Source of the DNA: Spirometra erinaceieuropaei
Taxonomy: Eukaryota; Platyhelminthes; Cestoda; Diphyllobothriidea; Diphyllobothriidae
Direction: 5' to 3'
NCBI GenBank assembly: GCA_902702965.1
Contig: CACRXP010000014.1
Coordinates: 2,727,504 to 2,791,503, forward strand
DNA length: 64,000 nucleotides
Shown here piece by piece: positions 1 through 10,529 of this stretch; the stretch's first letter is position 1; the number at the start of each line of letters is the position of its first letter. Position numbers and translations under genes: made by a program. Below the pieces are notes generated by a model. That model was not told the origin of the DNA. It made no database searches and saw nothing but the letters and a program-made list of their open reading frames with translations.

Positions 1-2264
1 GTTGAAAAACTGTTTATTCATAATCCGCGTGCTTTTACTGTTAATCAGTGCGACAACTTTATTGCCATTATTTTATTATTAGATGGGCTTTTGAAATTTA
101 GTCGTCGTCTTTGGGTGCTTAGACCTTATTTATTTTGTAAACTGCCATTTTGGCAAATAGTATACGATAAAAAGGGTGGATCTCATAGGATGCTAGTCTA
201 AAAGGAGCAACTCGTTGTCGACTAAGAAGAATAACTCAGGTGAGGATACGATATTGATTTTTAAAGCACTCACTTTGTAAATATTTAAATCTTCTTCAAA
301 CTTAACACTCAAAGACAAAACAGTTGTCAGTTTGAAAAAGCTTATAGTTATGTGGTTTCTGTGACCACAAGACGGCTATTGAAATACCGTCGTATTTTTC
401 ACTTATTATTGGACTTTAGGAAGTGTTTAATATAGTTTTTATTCACTGCAAACGCTGATGAACCCTAGATTTTATCCATTTATTAACAGAGAAGAATATG
501 GGATTTTCTTTTAACGAAAAATTTACAACTTGCAGAGTGAAAACTCTAAGTGCAAATGACATGGCACCCCTTCCTATACGTGACAAGAAATCGAAATACT
601 CCGATGCAAAATAAATAGAGAAAAGGATATTTTGCGCATGTTTCGATAAATCTTACTTGAATTCATCAGAGATTCAAAAACGAAAAAAAGTCGTAGTACA
701 TAAGTCATTTTTACCGAGTATAGATTTACGGACGGCCACAAAAGCGCATTCAAAAGCCGACATTCTGGCGTGATTTGGATGTCGTGGAATTAAAGCGCAA
801 GATAATCAGTATTGCGAATCTACCTTAATCCTTTTTAATTAAAAACAAGGGAAACCGGTCTCTCCTGTCCTTGTCGGTAATAACATTCTTCCTAGACGCA
901 TTATAATTTGTAAAGTCATTTTTGGCAGGCTTTTCATTACGTCCGATGAGTGCGGTCCATTTTTACAAAAAATCTAGTCAAAGCACTACGGCTACTATTA
1001 GATCCTTATAGACCTCCATTCAACAGGTAACATGTGGGAAAAACAAGGAAAATTATATGCTCTTTTGTGCAAAGAAAAAAATTCCCTTCCTCCAATTCCC
1101 TTGTTTTTTCCGGAGTGTCACCGTTCATTGTCCCGGTTTCCTTATTATTTTCTGTGTACGTAAATAACACTCCAAACCGCCTAGGAAACATGAACGGTCT
1201 GCGTCTGATTTTAATAACAGCCCTTGGGGAATATACGAATCTGAGAACACAATTTCGTTATTATTTTCAACCCATTTGCGGTAGCGAAAATTTTCTAATT
1301 TTATTGTCCAGTCCAGTATAACATTGGGCAATCTAATCCAAACTGTTTTTGCTCTATGCTTCACACGCTAACGTGAAATTTAATGCATGAGCTGAACTTT
1401 TAATTACTGTGTCATCGGGGATTACGGCCAGCGATGAAAAATGTCGTTATATAATTTGAAAATTCCAGAACCGGGAAGAGTCATGGAACGATCCTATTGT
1501 CTAAGGGGCGTACGTTGCTGCATTTCCCTACTTTTGCCGCATGGAAAACTTTGGTGTCTATCTACGGTACACTCGAGCTAAAAACTAATCATCTTTCACG
1601 AAAAGCGAAATTATTTTTGATGCCAGATGGCCCGTTAATTGGTGAAGAACAAAGACCTTGGTTTTCCGTTACACACTTCTGTTTACGCAGACCGTGTGGT
1701 AATCTTTCTTACATTTTAGGCTCTTTCCTATAACCATGTAGTCACAAATATTTTATATTACTTTGCCGCTGATGAAACAGTGATGTTCGCAAAGACTGAA
1801 AAGAATCAAAATGGCCGTATGTGTGGTAATGACAATTTTGTTCCGAAAACCGACATATCAAAGAACTTAAAATTAGTATTTTCTTAAATTCTATCGTTAA
1901 CATTGGCCAGAATTAAGCTTGGCGACTAAAAAATTGAAATATTTTACACTTTCAACTCAGTTAAACATTATCGACAAGACACTCAGATACTGAAAAGATA
2001 TCTTCGGCCCATTAACCGTTTCCAATTGGTATTAATGGAATTTCTTGCGCTGACGCAATAAAGGCCTGGGTCAGGATGTGAGTAACAAGACAAGTAACTG
2101 AACGCCTACTTCCCCGTTCAATAAAGAGTGATAAACGTCGCCCCACGGACCCGTCGACTCCCTAAGATATTTACAACCCACTCAGCACCTTATGCACCCG
2201 TTTACTCTAATACTTCGAGAGGTCGCGCCGCAGGTAGGATTGAAAACAAAAGATGACTTCTTCA
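1..2264. other. Unannotated AT-rich sequence
   Basis: I see no recognisable gene, RNA or repeat in this stretch. It has short open frames on both strands (for example 1034-1321 plus and 1125-1364 minus), but they overlap each other antisense, have no familiar motifs and are of chance length for DNA this AT-rich. Confidence 0.5.
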
Positions 2265-2284
2265 NNNNNNNNNNNNNNNNNNNN
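2265..2284. other. Assembly gap (20 N)
   Basis: Twenty consecutive N characters, most likely a scaffold gap of nominal length. It sits at the left edge of a copy of dispersed repeat H, so the assembly probably broke in repetitive sequence. Open frames drawn across it are not meaningful. Confidence 0.98.
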
Positions 2285-2505
2285 ACGGCTAAGTGCGTGT
2301 CCGGCCACGCAAGCCTCCTTCCTCCTCTCTCTCCCCGATCTTCATGACTCTCTCTTGATACCGGGCCCAGACGGGGGAGGCGGAAAGATTGCGGTAGATC
2401 CAGCGCAAGCCAATTATCATTATAAATTAGGTAACGCGCAATTCGTCGTGCCTGCTTTACCCTGCTGTGAAGCACACGGCGGACATCTTCGTCGTTCACG
2501 ACGAA
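2285..2505 (+). repeat. Dispersed GC-rich repeat H, copy 1
   Basis: This GC-rich segment shares an ordered set of blocks with five other places in the window (about 34.4, 36.8, 50.4, 54.6 and 60.6 kb). The blocks are a CTCC-rich start, a CTCTTGATACCGGGC-like block, a GGGGGAGG block, GCGGTAGATCCAGCGCAAG, an AT-rich patch with ACGCGCAA, and an end near GGCGGACATCTTCGTCGTTC. It encodes nothing I recognise. A SINE-like or MITE-like interspersed element is likely, but I see no A or B box. Its left end is lost in the N gap. Confidence 0.65.
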
Positions 2506-2848
2506 CGTACTGTCATAAGCGTCTATTCAACAAATTAAAAACTGAATATGGGTGTCGACACGTAAAAAACACTACACGATGCAAAATAACGTTCAACAAG
2601 TCCATTATTTGTACAAAAAGGCAAATATTGATCACTTAAAATTCTACAAACGGTCAAGCAGGAATGCACTTGGTTATATTTTTCCTGCAAGTCTGCGTTG
2701 TAGCCTCACCTGCGTAACAGTTTTTACCTGGAAATAAATCAGACTGGGCTGACTACGCGTTCTTATTGACATATTTGCATTCCGGACCCGCAGATGTTTT
2801 TTGGGGACTCTGATTATTCTCTTTAAATTTCTAATTGTGTAAAAATTG

Positions 2849-2932
2849 ACCACCTTCACAGGATTTGAATCCACAAGATAAGTGACAAGGCTTTTGTAGA
2901 GCCGAAGGCCCTACCAACGGAGTTACGAGAAC
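2849..2932 (-). pseudogene. tRNA-like relic (tRNA pseudogene or SINE head)
   Basis: On the minus strand the sequence begins GTTCTCGTAACTCCGTTGG. It has a clear A-box/D-arm (TAACTCCGTTGGTAGGGC, close to the usual TAGCTCAGTTGGTAGAGC), then a possible anticodon arm GGCT-CTACAAA-AGCC that would give anticodon ACA, and a B-box-like GGATTCAAATCC. The two ends do not form a proper acceptor stem and the T-stem is poorly paired. This is therefore not a functional tRNA gene; it is either a decayed tRNA copy or the head of a tRNA-derived SINE. The order and spacing of A and B boxes are the main support. Confidence 0.5.
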
Positions 2933-3947
2933 AGTATCAAGAGATCCGAGTTTTTCTCAGTAGGGCTGCAATTATCAGCCAGCGAGTTGCCGCCTATGGA
3001 ATCAACAAATTCAGTCTAATAAGTGGCTGAATAAACAGGGTTTTATAAGCGATCATTGTGGTATCCACAAGGTGGCAATCAAACATGCTTAAAAGTGTGC
3101 TTCTGTCAGTTCTAGCGGATGTGAGACATTTGATAATGATCGCATTCATCTGCCTAAAAACTCCTCGGAATATATCAGTGAGTTTACTTGAAGCGGCGAT
3201 TATAAACCGGCATTGGGCTTTAAGTACTTAAAATGCAAATAATTTATCCCTTAGCTAATTAACAATGCTGATCCGTTTCCGTAAACTCGGTTATTTTAAC
3301 TTTATTTAGCCATCTCTGGCCAAGCTCGGGACCTAAACTACTTCCTAGGATAATCTGTGGAAGCCCACATGTCCTTAAAGAAGTTCAATGACCATACTTT
3401 TGATAAAATAAAGAAGCTTCTGAAATAGGTTCTCTCCTCAAAAGTTGCTTTGTCAGGACATTTCTCTGATGGGTGCTTACGTCCTCCACTTGCTTCCAAA
3501 GGAAAGTCCGTGGGAATATTAAACAATTTTGCCTATCCATGCTAATTACCTGGCTGATGTTCGTACCTATTATACGACAAACAAAATATTTCATCCGCAC
3601 ATCGTTTTGGAGTAGCTTTGCCTCGTTATTTAAATTTATATCAGCTTCTATGTGTATAACTGTTCTACTTAGTGGACGCATGCATACTAAAGTATTCTCT
3701 AACCGACTAATCCGCCATCGTTTTGGTTTCTAAATTACATATTAACTGAAAACAGAACGCATAAAAACACCCTTCCACATACAGGACGCGAATTATTTTT
3801 TTATGGTCGGGCTTTTGGCAGTTAATTCTCGAGGACAGTTATATAACCAGAAGAAAATCATCAATTTTGGCTGCTTTACGTGAGTAAACCAGTTTATAAC
3901 TTTTCTTCGTCAACTTAAACTGCAAGACGTGCATAAAAAGGTTGAAT
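2933..3947. other. Unannotated sequence
   Basis: No recognisable gene or repeat. The open frames at 3338-3733 overlap antisense to one another and show no known motif. Confidence 0.45.
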
Positions 3948-4114
3948 GTGGTTAGATAGCCCCAGCTGAAGTTAACAAATTTCAGTCACCGGTACAGGTG
4001 GTAATAATGATTTTTACAGATGGAGCCAGGGAACGCACAGGCAACGAGGTCCAGTGGTCGTATACAAAAGAAGAATTATTGGGAATGCGTGCTTGTATAT
4101 TGATAAATTCTTGC

Positions 4115-4235
4115 GCTAAGCCCTAACTCTAACCCCTACCTATGACCCCTAATCCTAAACCCCAACCTCTGGCCCTAACCCCAAACCACAATCCTTGACC
4201 ATAACTCCTGAACACAACACCTAGCCCCTAACCCC
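4115..4235 (+). repeat. Degenerate telomere-like tract in repeat F
   Basis: Imperfect repetitions of CCCTAAC/CCCCTAA-type units, such as AGCCCTAACTCTAACCCC and CCCTAACCCCAAACC. The reverse-complement counterpart in the partner copy (41281-41370) contains TAGGGTTAGGGTTAGG. The metazoan telomere unit is TTAGGG, but this tract is degenerate and travels with repeat F, so it is an internal minisatellite-like part of the element and not evidence of a chromosome end. Confidence 0.7.
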
Positions 4236-4372
4236 AACCCCAACATTATTATGTCCATCAAGTGGGGCTACCAAACCACATCTTACTTAAATTTCTCCCC
4301 GAGACTCAGTGTTAATAGAAATTCATTAGGTAAAAAGGTGTCATAACAAATGGAAGGAGAATTTAATCCCCC

Positions 4373-4410
4373 TAACGTTTCAGACCCACAGCCGAAACCG
4401 TCATCAGTGG
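4373..4410 (-). other. Conserved hairpin, copy in repeat F (HP1)
   Basis: Read on the minus strand the string runs CTGATGA-C, 6-nt arm GGTTTC, 6-nt loop GGCTGT, 6-nt arm GGGTCT, then GAAACGTT. The same 6-6-6 geometry between CTGATGA and GAAAC occurs at 29.3, 34.0, 34.8, 41.1 and 48.4 kb. Arm pairing is weak in this copy. CTGATGA and GAAA are the conserved core strings of hammerhead ribozymes, but one extra base follows CTGATGA and stems I and III could not be identified. Confidence 0.45.
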
Positions 4411-5465
4411 CAAATGCAGTATGTTTAGATCTATCAGAAAGAGTCCAACCCTCAAAAAATATTCATTATTAAATGAACGCAGTGTTCGAATGCGCTGAGA
4501 CATTAGGTTGAATGCAGCTGTAGCTCCCAGTCCAAAATTTACAGAGGCTTAGTGAAAGATGAAATAACGTCCCACGAAAGGATTATAAGACGTCAATCCC
4601 TTGAATGTGTAAGTGCCAAAAATAATGCCTTTTGCATAGGCAGAAGAGATTAACAGTACTTCTTCTAGCATGCATATCTGTGAAACAGCGACTGTAACGG
4701 CTGGCGAGACTCGGACAGAAGCCCTGTTTGGTCTTAATATCTGATTAAACATACTTGCGAATACTGAAGTCCTGATTAAGCGCGCCCTCCCATTTTAGAG
4801 TTTAATGAACAATATCTATGAACGCATTTGATCCCTGTTCGTTATGTAATTTCAATAGTAATAGCATGAACTTTTAGGAAGCAATAAGGCAGCGAAGTTA
4901 AGATGAAGATAAGTTAACGGAATACAGATAAACTCGTTGATATGAAGTAGCTCGTTATTCCACAAAAACAGTTAAATTATTTTTTTAGTTCTTGTCCATG
5001 ACTTAGAAACGAACAGTCCCTTTAAAAGGGACAAATATAACTTGGGAACTTTCAAATTGAGAACAAACCTACCCGATGTGCTGCTTCAGGCGTAAAAATT
5101 GGAAATAACAAAACAAACGTAGAAAATAGTGTCGCCTTTTTGCACTTAAGCATCTCTTCATTGCGTAACTAATTTTTTAATGCACTGGTTCTCCTCCATA
5201 CTTGGTGTGTTTCAAATGGTTCTAACCTGGGGAGTTTGAAAAACGTTCGACCTTTTCAGTGGCTCTTCTCAATAACTTCTTTCGTTTAATTTTCATCCTT
5301 TAGTTAGAGGTATATATACCAGTGGGCGTTCAACAGCGAAACGGAGTGAAAAGCAGCCAAACTTTATTTATTTAGGGTCTTCGGACGAAATAGACAACCC
5401 CGTGCTACTAAAAACCGATAACAGATGAAGCAAGCGCCTGACGGTTACTAACGCATAGTTATGTT

Positions 5466-7004
5466 GTTATTGAAATTTCGTTTAGGGATTTCACTCAACG
5501 TTCAAAGGACGTCTCAGCGGCGTCTCCTCAGACAACTAGTTTGCGATTAATATGGAAGAAAAAAACCAGATGACCTTTCTTGATGTTCTCGTCTTCCGGA
5601 AAGATTGTGGCGCTCCAAAGACCAAAGTTTTCACGTAAGCTTCACATACGACACAAATGCTGAACTTCAACAACAACAACAACCACTCAATCAGCCACAC
5701 ACGCAGTTAAGTAAGGGCGCTTTATCGGCGTGTAGAGACACATTGCAGTAAGCCAGAAGACACGCACGCCTACTTTTTGCGTCAAAAGCGTCTTATATGT
5801 CCCCAGCCACCTTCGCGCACCATTTGGAGTTGGGTTCACACAGAGAGAGGAGGCAACCACTAGGTGTCAAGCGATGGGACCGAAAGACCCATTAGATTGA
5901 TAGGAAATATCAAAAGTCGTTTATTGGATTAGCTGCAGTCGCGGGCACAGCTACTACGTCAAAAAGCCGGAAGACTGCCTCAGACGCGAATCTCCGAACA
6001 CGCAGCAGCAGTTAGGATAAATGATGCCACCTCTAAAGTTGCAGCTCATTCTACAAGATCCCGTTAAATATTCGAATCCGATGAAGCCGAAATGCCGCGA
6101 GAGATGGAAACCACGCAACACGCGAGTTTCTTGAGTCGAAGTTTACGGGAATTCAGTCTATCAACAAGTGAAATTACCTCTGTCCTCCATACTCGGCGCC
6201 GAGACGTAAAACGATCAATAATTTCAGACATGGGGAGTTCGCAGGCCGATGAGCCAGGTGGCAGAGCCATCATTGCGCCAACTTCCTAAACGAGTGGTGC
6301 AATTTTAGTAATTAACTACTTTCATGCCAGCCACCTAGCAGTTAGCGCACCAGAGGAAAATCCTACTCGATAAAAGGAGGAGCCGTTAATTCTCATAGGC
6401 ATGCAGTAGTATAGTGACTGCTTTCTATAAATGCCACATCTTTCTGTATATGAATTACCCGTATCTGATACTGCCTTCGGTAATTTCTCTGAGCAAGAAT
6501 CAGAGACATCAGGCAAAAAACTCTTGTTCCAGCAATCGCATCCACTTCCTTTCGGAGTATTCTTCCGTAGCATATGTCACTTTCCGAAACTGTTTTATGT
6601 CAACCTCTTCGAAAGACTATAAACAGCGTAATAGCATTATTGCCGTCGCTTTTAGTTGTGCTGGTCTTGTCAGAAATGGCGCAACAGATAAATTCAAATG
6701 TCATTAGGTCCATGTTTTGAATTGAAATCTTTATTTGTGAAAAGAAAACAACAGCAGTCACCAGACTGACCCTCGGTTGGGTTTGTTCGTTTAAATAGCT
6801 CTTCTATATATATTGGTCTTTTAAGACCAGTAAGCTAACCAAATCGCCGTTTTGCCGTACAACATAAAATATTGTCCGAGTAATTCACACTCAAAAAATG
6901 ATACATTAGGAGCCACGATTTCGGATCATCCCTTCACATAAACTTCTAAAATCAATATGCTTGGGCAAAAAACAACCATTTGTAAAAAATACCAACTCGG
7001 AGAA
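5466..7004. other. Unannotated sequence
   Basis: No recognisable gene. Overlapping antisense open frames at 6064-6289 and 6322-6707 lack known motifs. A CAACAACAACAACAACC run lies near 5667-5685. Confidence 0.4.
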
Positions 7005-7804
7005 GCTAACAGTAGACTGAAACGTCCAACACATTAGCGTGACTGTATAATGTTAAAGTGTGCTGTATATATCATGAAAACAAATCATTCTTTTTAATCG
7101 TTTGACGAACTACTCTCGCTGATTTGTTGTCTTAACTGTTCGCGACAACCTAGGAAGTGCAAGCGATGCCCTGTTGACCTAACTTTATCTTCACAGCAGG
7201 CGGCCCAGTCCGTTAGATACATTTGGCGTGACGGATCTTCAGCAACTCCATACTGTGATTTGGCTCACTATGGCCGACTAGGGGCTTTCTGACAAATAAC
7301 CCATACTACGGGGTACTGATGATTTAGCAAGCCAACCAGCCGCTGCACAAGCTGACCTACCCCCTGTAGATGTAGTAACACACCGCAATGGGAAGTCGGT
7401 AGCTAATAGTTTGCACTTATTAAGCGATTAGGAATGGTAACGGCAAAAAAACAGGTTGTACACTTAGTCGGGTGGCCGAAAAGGATGTCTTGTTTGTTTT
7501 TGATGTAGTCCACAATTTGACACTTCACAGCCGACCTTGCTGTTCAGAATTTCGGCCTTTTGATAAGTGAACCGAAAGGGCATCTTTATTCGTAACCACG
7601 TGTTTACTGACAATTAGAAATTGTACTAGGCTTCTTCATGACAAACACTTCATGCAACAACGAGGAGTGTAGATTATATTTGTTTATTCACGACCGGTGA
7701 CTACATACATCAAACACTGGATAATCCATCTTGCCAATAAGGAAGACAGGACACACGTTCATGTTACGCGCCCTTCCTCCCTGAGACGATCCGTTTACAT
7801 GAAG
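7005..7804 (+). repeat. Repeat B, copy 1, left part (interrupted)
   Basis: This is similar, in order and over about 750 bp, to 15130-15899. Shared blocks include AAATCA-TCTTTT-AA-C-TTTGACGAA, the CTACCCCC-GTAGATGTAGTA-CACACC block, GGTCGAAAAGGATGTC-like text and CAACGAGGAGTGTAGATTA. The copy is split by a 996-bp MITE and resumes at 8801. Translations of the two copies differ mostly at amino-acid-changing positions, so I see no sign of protein-level selection. The class of element is unknown. Confidence 0.75.
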
Positions 7805-8800
7805 TACAGTGAGTGACCGATCTCATGAAATCTTGGCTGAAATTCTGAATTGTGTTTTCGATTAGAAAGGTTTACTTAGGTGCGGTTGAAACATTCATTA
7901 TCATGGGACATAGTTCTAGTATATTTCGGACTTGGTAGGATGTCAGCTTTTGAATGATCTTCATTTAAATCTTCTGTAGAAACCGTACACGGTAAAAAAA
8001 TGACTACTTAAGTAGCGTGCATTTTTTACAATGACTTATGATGGTTTTGAAAATTCAAATATGTCTTATAGAAAACCCGAACAAAATATGCTTTCTTTCA
8101 GTCTTTTGATAAAGAATCATATTTTCTTTATATTTTCTGCTCGAAAAAGGAGTATTACTAGGTTTTAAAATCGTTTTTAATTCCCGAATAATTTGGAGTC
8201 TGATCACCCGTTGCATTAGCGCTTAATGATTTCAGTCTACAAGGTACATGTGTTCCTCGTATAGAAAATCGCATACTATGTTATGCCTTTTAAAAGATAC
8301 TATATAGAATACAGAAAATTTTGCAATGGATGCTGGTTATGTCGTACATTTCATAAGGAGAAGTGGTAAACAGACAGGTACGAGGCTGTGTGAAGGGATA
8401 TTGTACGGTCTTGAAAAATCTTATAATTAGAAACTTTTCGACACCTAATTATACTCTCTTTTGAGCAATAAATATAAACCTGTCGTATTGTTCTATCAAC
8501 TGACTGAAAGTAAGCATATTTTGTCCGTGGTTTCTATAAAATATATTTGAATTTGCAAGAGCATAGAAAATCAATGTGAAAAATGCATGCCACTTAAGTA
8601 GTCGATTCTTACTGACTGCGGTTTCTACGGGAGGTTTAAAAGCAGTGCAGTCAAAAGCTGATGCCTTGCTGAGTCCGAAATTTTAAAGAATTATGCCGCA
8701 AGAAAATCAGTTTCTGCAACCGCGCTTAAGTGATCCTTCCCAATCAAAAACGCATTTCAGAATTTCAGTCAAAATTTCATGAGATCGGTCACGCACTGTA
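7805..8800 (+). mobile_element. Complete Tc1/mariner-type MITE (M1)
   Basis: A 996-bp element bounded by TACAGTGAGTGACCGATCTC and its near-exact inverse ending GATCGGTCACGCACTGTA. The imperfect inverted repeats run about 300 bp inward, so most of the element could fold back. TA at each edge followed by CAGTG matches the TA target duplication and termini of the Tc1/mariner superfamily. There is no transposase frame, so it would have needed transposase from elsewhere. It interrupts repeat B; the unoccupied equivalent site is at 15898-15899. An internal CTACTTAAGTAG palindrome near 8005 recurs in other copies. Confidence 0.88.
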
Positions 8801-8945
8801 ATTTTGGAAGACATTCCGTGTGTCTTCTCAAAAGAAGTTCTTGGTAAAGACTACCTCTGCATACAAAAATCTGTCCTTGCGTATAAACGTGTGGAAAAAT
8901 AAATCTACCCTTTGCATAACCTTTTGTAGAATAAAGCACTTTAGA
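8801..8945 (+). repeat. Repeat B, copy 1, right part
   Basis: Continuation of repeat B after the MITE. It matches 15900-16045, for example GTAAAGACTACCTCTGCATAC against GTACAGACTACCTTGGTATGC, followed by AAATCTG-TTGC-TATAA-GTGTG. The match stops where the twin SINE begins. Confidence 0.75.
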
Positions 8946-8949
8946 AGGC

Positions 8950-9228
8950 TGGAGGGGCGCTCATCGATCATTCTTACGGAAGTGATTTATTCCGTTGAGC
9001 CTTACGCGATCTCCCTCGTGCCCAGCCAGCAGCCGCACAGCGGCGCATGATATAGCAGAACGTTATTACCGAAAAAGTCAGGGGAGACTGGAATGGCCAT
9101 TTCTGGTTTATTAGCCGTGGCATGCCAGTCATACCCAACCCCAAAGTGTGGAACATCCGAGACTCGAACTCGCGACCTATTAGTTAGATGCCCACGCCTC
9201 TAACCGCTGGGGCACGAGCCAGTTGCAC
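8950..9228 (-). mobile_element. tRNA-derived SINE, minus unit
   Basis: Minus-strand reading starts GCTCGTGCCCCAGCGGTTAG (A-box-like) and reaches CGCGAGTTCGAGTCTCGG (B box, 9161-9172 on plus), then a body including GGGTTGGGTATGACTGGC and GAAATGGCCATTCCAGTCTC, ending near GATGAGCGCCCCTCCAGCC. A and B boxes are internal RNA polymerase III promoter elements, the hallmark of tRNA-derived SINEs. The head resembles a tRNA whose anticodon loop in sister copies reads CTTCTAA (anticodon TCT, arginine), so a tRNA-Arg origin is possible. Confidence 0.75.
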
Positions 9229-9473
9229 TGTCGGTTTCGATCGGGAATATACAATGGTGGAGGGACGCTCACCGATCGTTCTAGTGACCATTCCAGTTTT
9301 CCTTGTCTTTGTCGGTAGTAAAGTTCTGCCTTTATCATGCGCCGCTGTGCCGCTGCTGGTTGAGCTCGAGAGAGAGCCCGTAGGGCAAAACGGAAGCAAT
9401 CAGTTCCGCAAGGACGATCGGTGAGAGCCCCTCCACCATTGTATATTCCCGTTTGAAACCGACAGTGCAACTG

Positions 9474-9665
9474 ACTCGTGCCCCAGTGGTTAGAGGCGTG
9501 GGCTTCTAACTACTAGGTCACGAGTTCGAGTCCCAGATATTCCACGCTTTATGGTTGGGAATAACTGGCTGACAACGGCTAATAAGCAAGAAATGGCCAT
9601 TCACGTCTCCCTTGTCTTTCTCGGTAATAAAGCGCGTTACACTTTCAGTCGGAGAGAGGCTAAAT
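9474..9665 (+). mobile_element. tRNA-derived SINE, plus unit
   Basis: The head is GACTCGTGCCCCAGTGGTTA, with A box near 9478-9490, then GGGCTTCTAACTAC in the anticodon region and a near-canonical B box GAGTTCGAGTCC at 9522-9533. The body has GGTTGGGAATAACTGGCTGA, GAAATGGCCATTCACGTCTC and CTTGTCTTTCTCGGTAATAA. This is the best-preserved SINE head in the window. The 3' end is not well defined, and I see no poly(A) tail or clear target duplication. Confidence 0.78.
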
Positions 9666-9765
9666 CGACACAGGGATTTGAAAATTTCCAAGTTTGGCAC
9701 AAATGATAACTGTCAACATTGGGGCATACTGCCTAGTTCCTGTTAGTGGACGGTGTTTATTGTCT

Positions 9766-10529
9766 TCTGGACACTCAATTCAATTACATTTCACAGAAAG
9801 CATGCATAAAAATATTCACTCTTTTGCTTATTTGGTAGAAAATCAGGTCTTCTTACAATTTTATACTCAAAAGAAGAATATAATTCGGTTTTAAAAAACT
9901 TTTCTAATTCCCGAATAATTTTGAACCCGACCTGCTGTTACACTTGCATTCAGGGGTTCAACACTACAAGCTGTATATTTTCCGTATACGGAAAACCATG
10001 CATTTCTCTATGGTGTTAAGAGGAGACCATATGAGGTTCATAAAATTAAGCAGTGGATTTGTGCAATATTGTTAACTTTACAAGCTACATTCGTAAATGC
10101 AGATACATGGCGTTTCATGAACGGCCATTTAACGGTATTAAAAGATCTCCCAATAAGGAACTTTTTTAAAACCGAATTATACTCTTCTTTTGAGTATGAA
10201 ATTGGAAGAAGATGTGATTTAGTACCGAATAAGTAAAAGAATAAATAATTTTATGCATGTTTTTCATGAAATATAATTAAATTTTCAAGGGCATCGAAAA
10301 TCAATAAAAAAATTGCATGTTAATAAAGTAGTCATTTTTTGCAGAGTATAGATCTTGCATGCAGTCAAAAATAAGTTCCTCCTAAATGCGACACCCCGAG
10401 GTAACTGGATCATTATAGACTTATGCTGCATCATGATTAGTTTAACAACATTACTTAATTTATCTTTTCGAAACGGGAACGCATTTCGAAATTTTGGTTG
10501 ACATTTCATGAGTTAGCACATCTACTGTA
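9766..10529 (+). mobile_element. Tc1/mariner-type MITE, left-truncated (M2)
   Basis: The right end is intact (GACATTTCATGAGTTAGCAC, then ATCTACTGTA) and matches the M5 and M7 ends. The interior is closely similar to the M5 element at 46.2 kb, including AATTTTGAACCCGACCTG and GTTACACTTGCATTCA. The outer left arm (TACAGT to the GCAAAAAATGAC region) is missing and the match begins at about CAATTACATTTCACAGAAAG. An 18-bp perfect palindrome, TTTTCCGTATACGGAAAA, lies at 9978-9995. No transposase is encoded. Confidence 0.8.

Larger units (their letters stand above)
3948..5465 (+). repeat. Repeat F, copy 1 (about 1.5 kb)
   Basis: This segment matches the reverse complement of 40045-41563 in block order along its whole length. 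Shared landmarks include GGAACGCACAGGC-AACGAGGTC, a degenerate CCCTAA-type tract (4115-4235), an AAATTTCTCCCCGAGACTCAG block, a hairpin (4373-4410), the GTATATATACCAGTG block near 5310-5335 and a CTTTATTTA-AGGGTCTTCG-ACGAAATAGACAACC block near 5362-5400. A third, partial copy is at 44115-44400. No coding potential is seen. The hairpin is the same type found near the Penelope-like relic at 35.2 kb, so F may be a Penelope-related or other retroelement derivative; that is inference. Confidence 0.7.
8945..9665. mobile_element. Head-to-head twin-SINE composite, locus 1
   Basis: Two tRNA-headed SINE units lie in opposite orientation and share a central inverted segment. The arm at 9219-9279 (TTGCACTGTCGGTTTCGATC, then GGTGGAGGGACGCTCACCGA) is the reverse complement of 9412-9475. 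The minus unit has its tRNA-like head at about 9160-9228; the plus unit's head is at about 9474-9535. The same arrangement recurs at 37.67-38.30 kb, and in damaged form at 25.17-25.56 and 43.26-43.46 kb, so the composite itself may have been mobilised or have arisen repeatedly. Confidence 0.7.

Noticed and set aside
2253..2639. 128-codon open frame across the N gap
   Set aside because: It runs through 20 N characters and a copy of repeat H.
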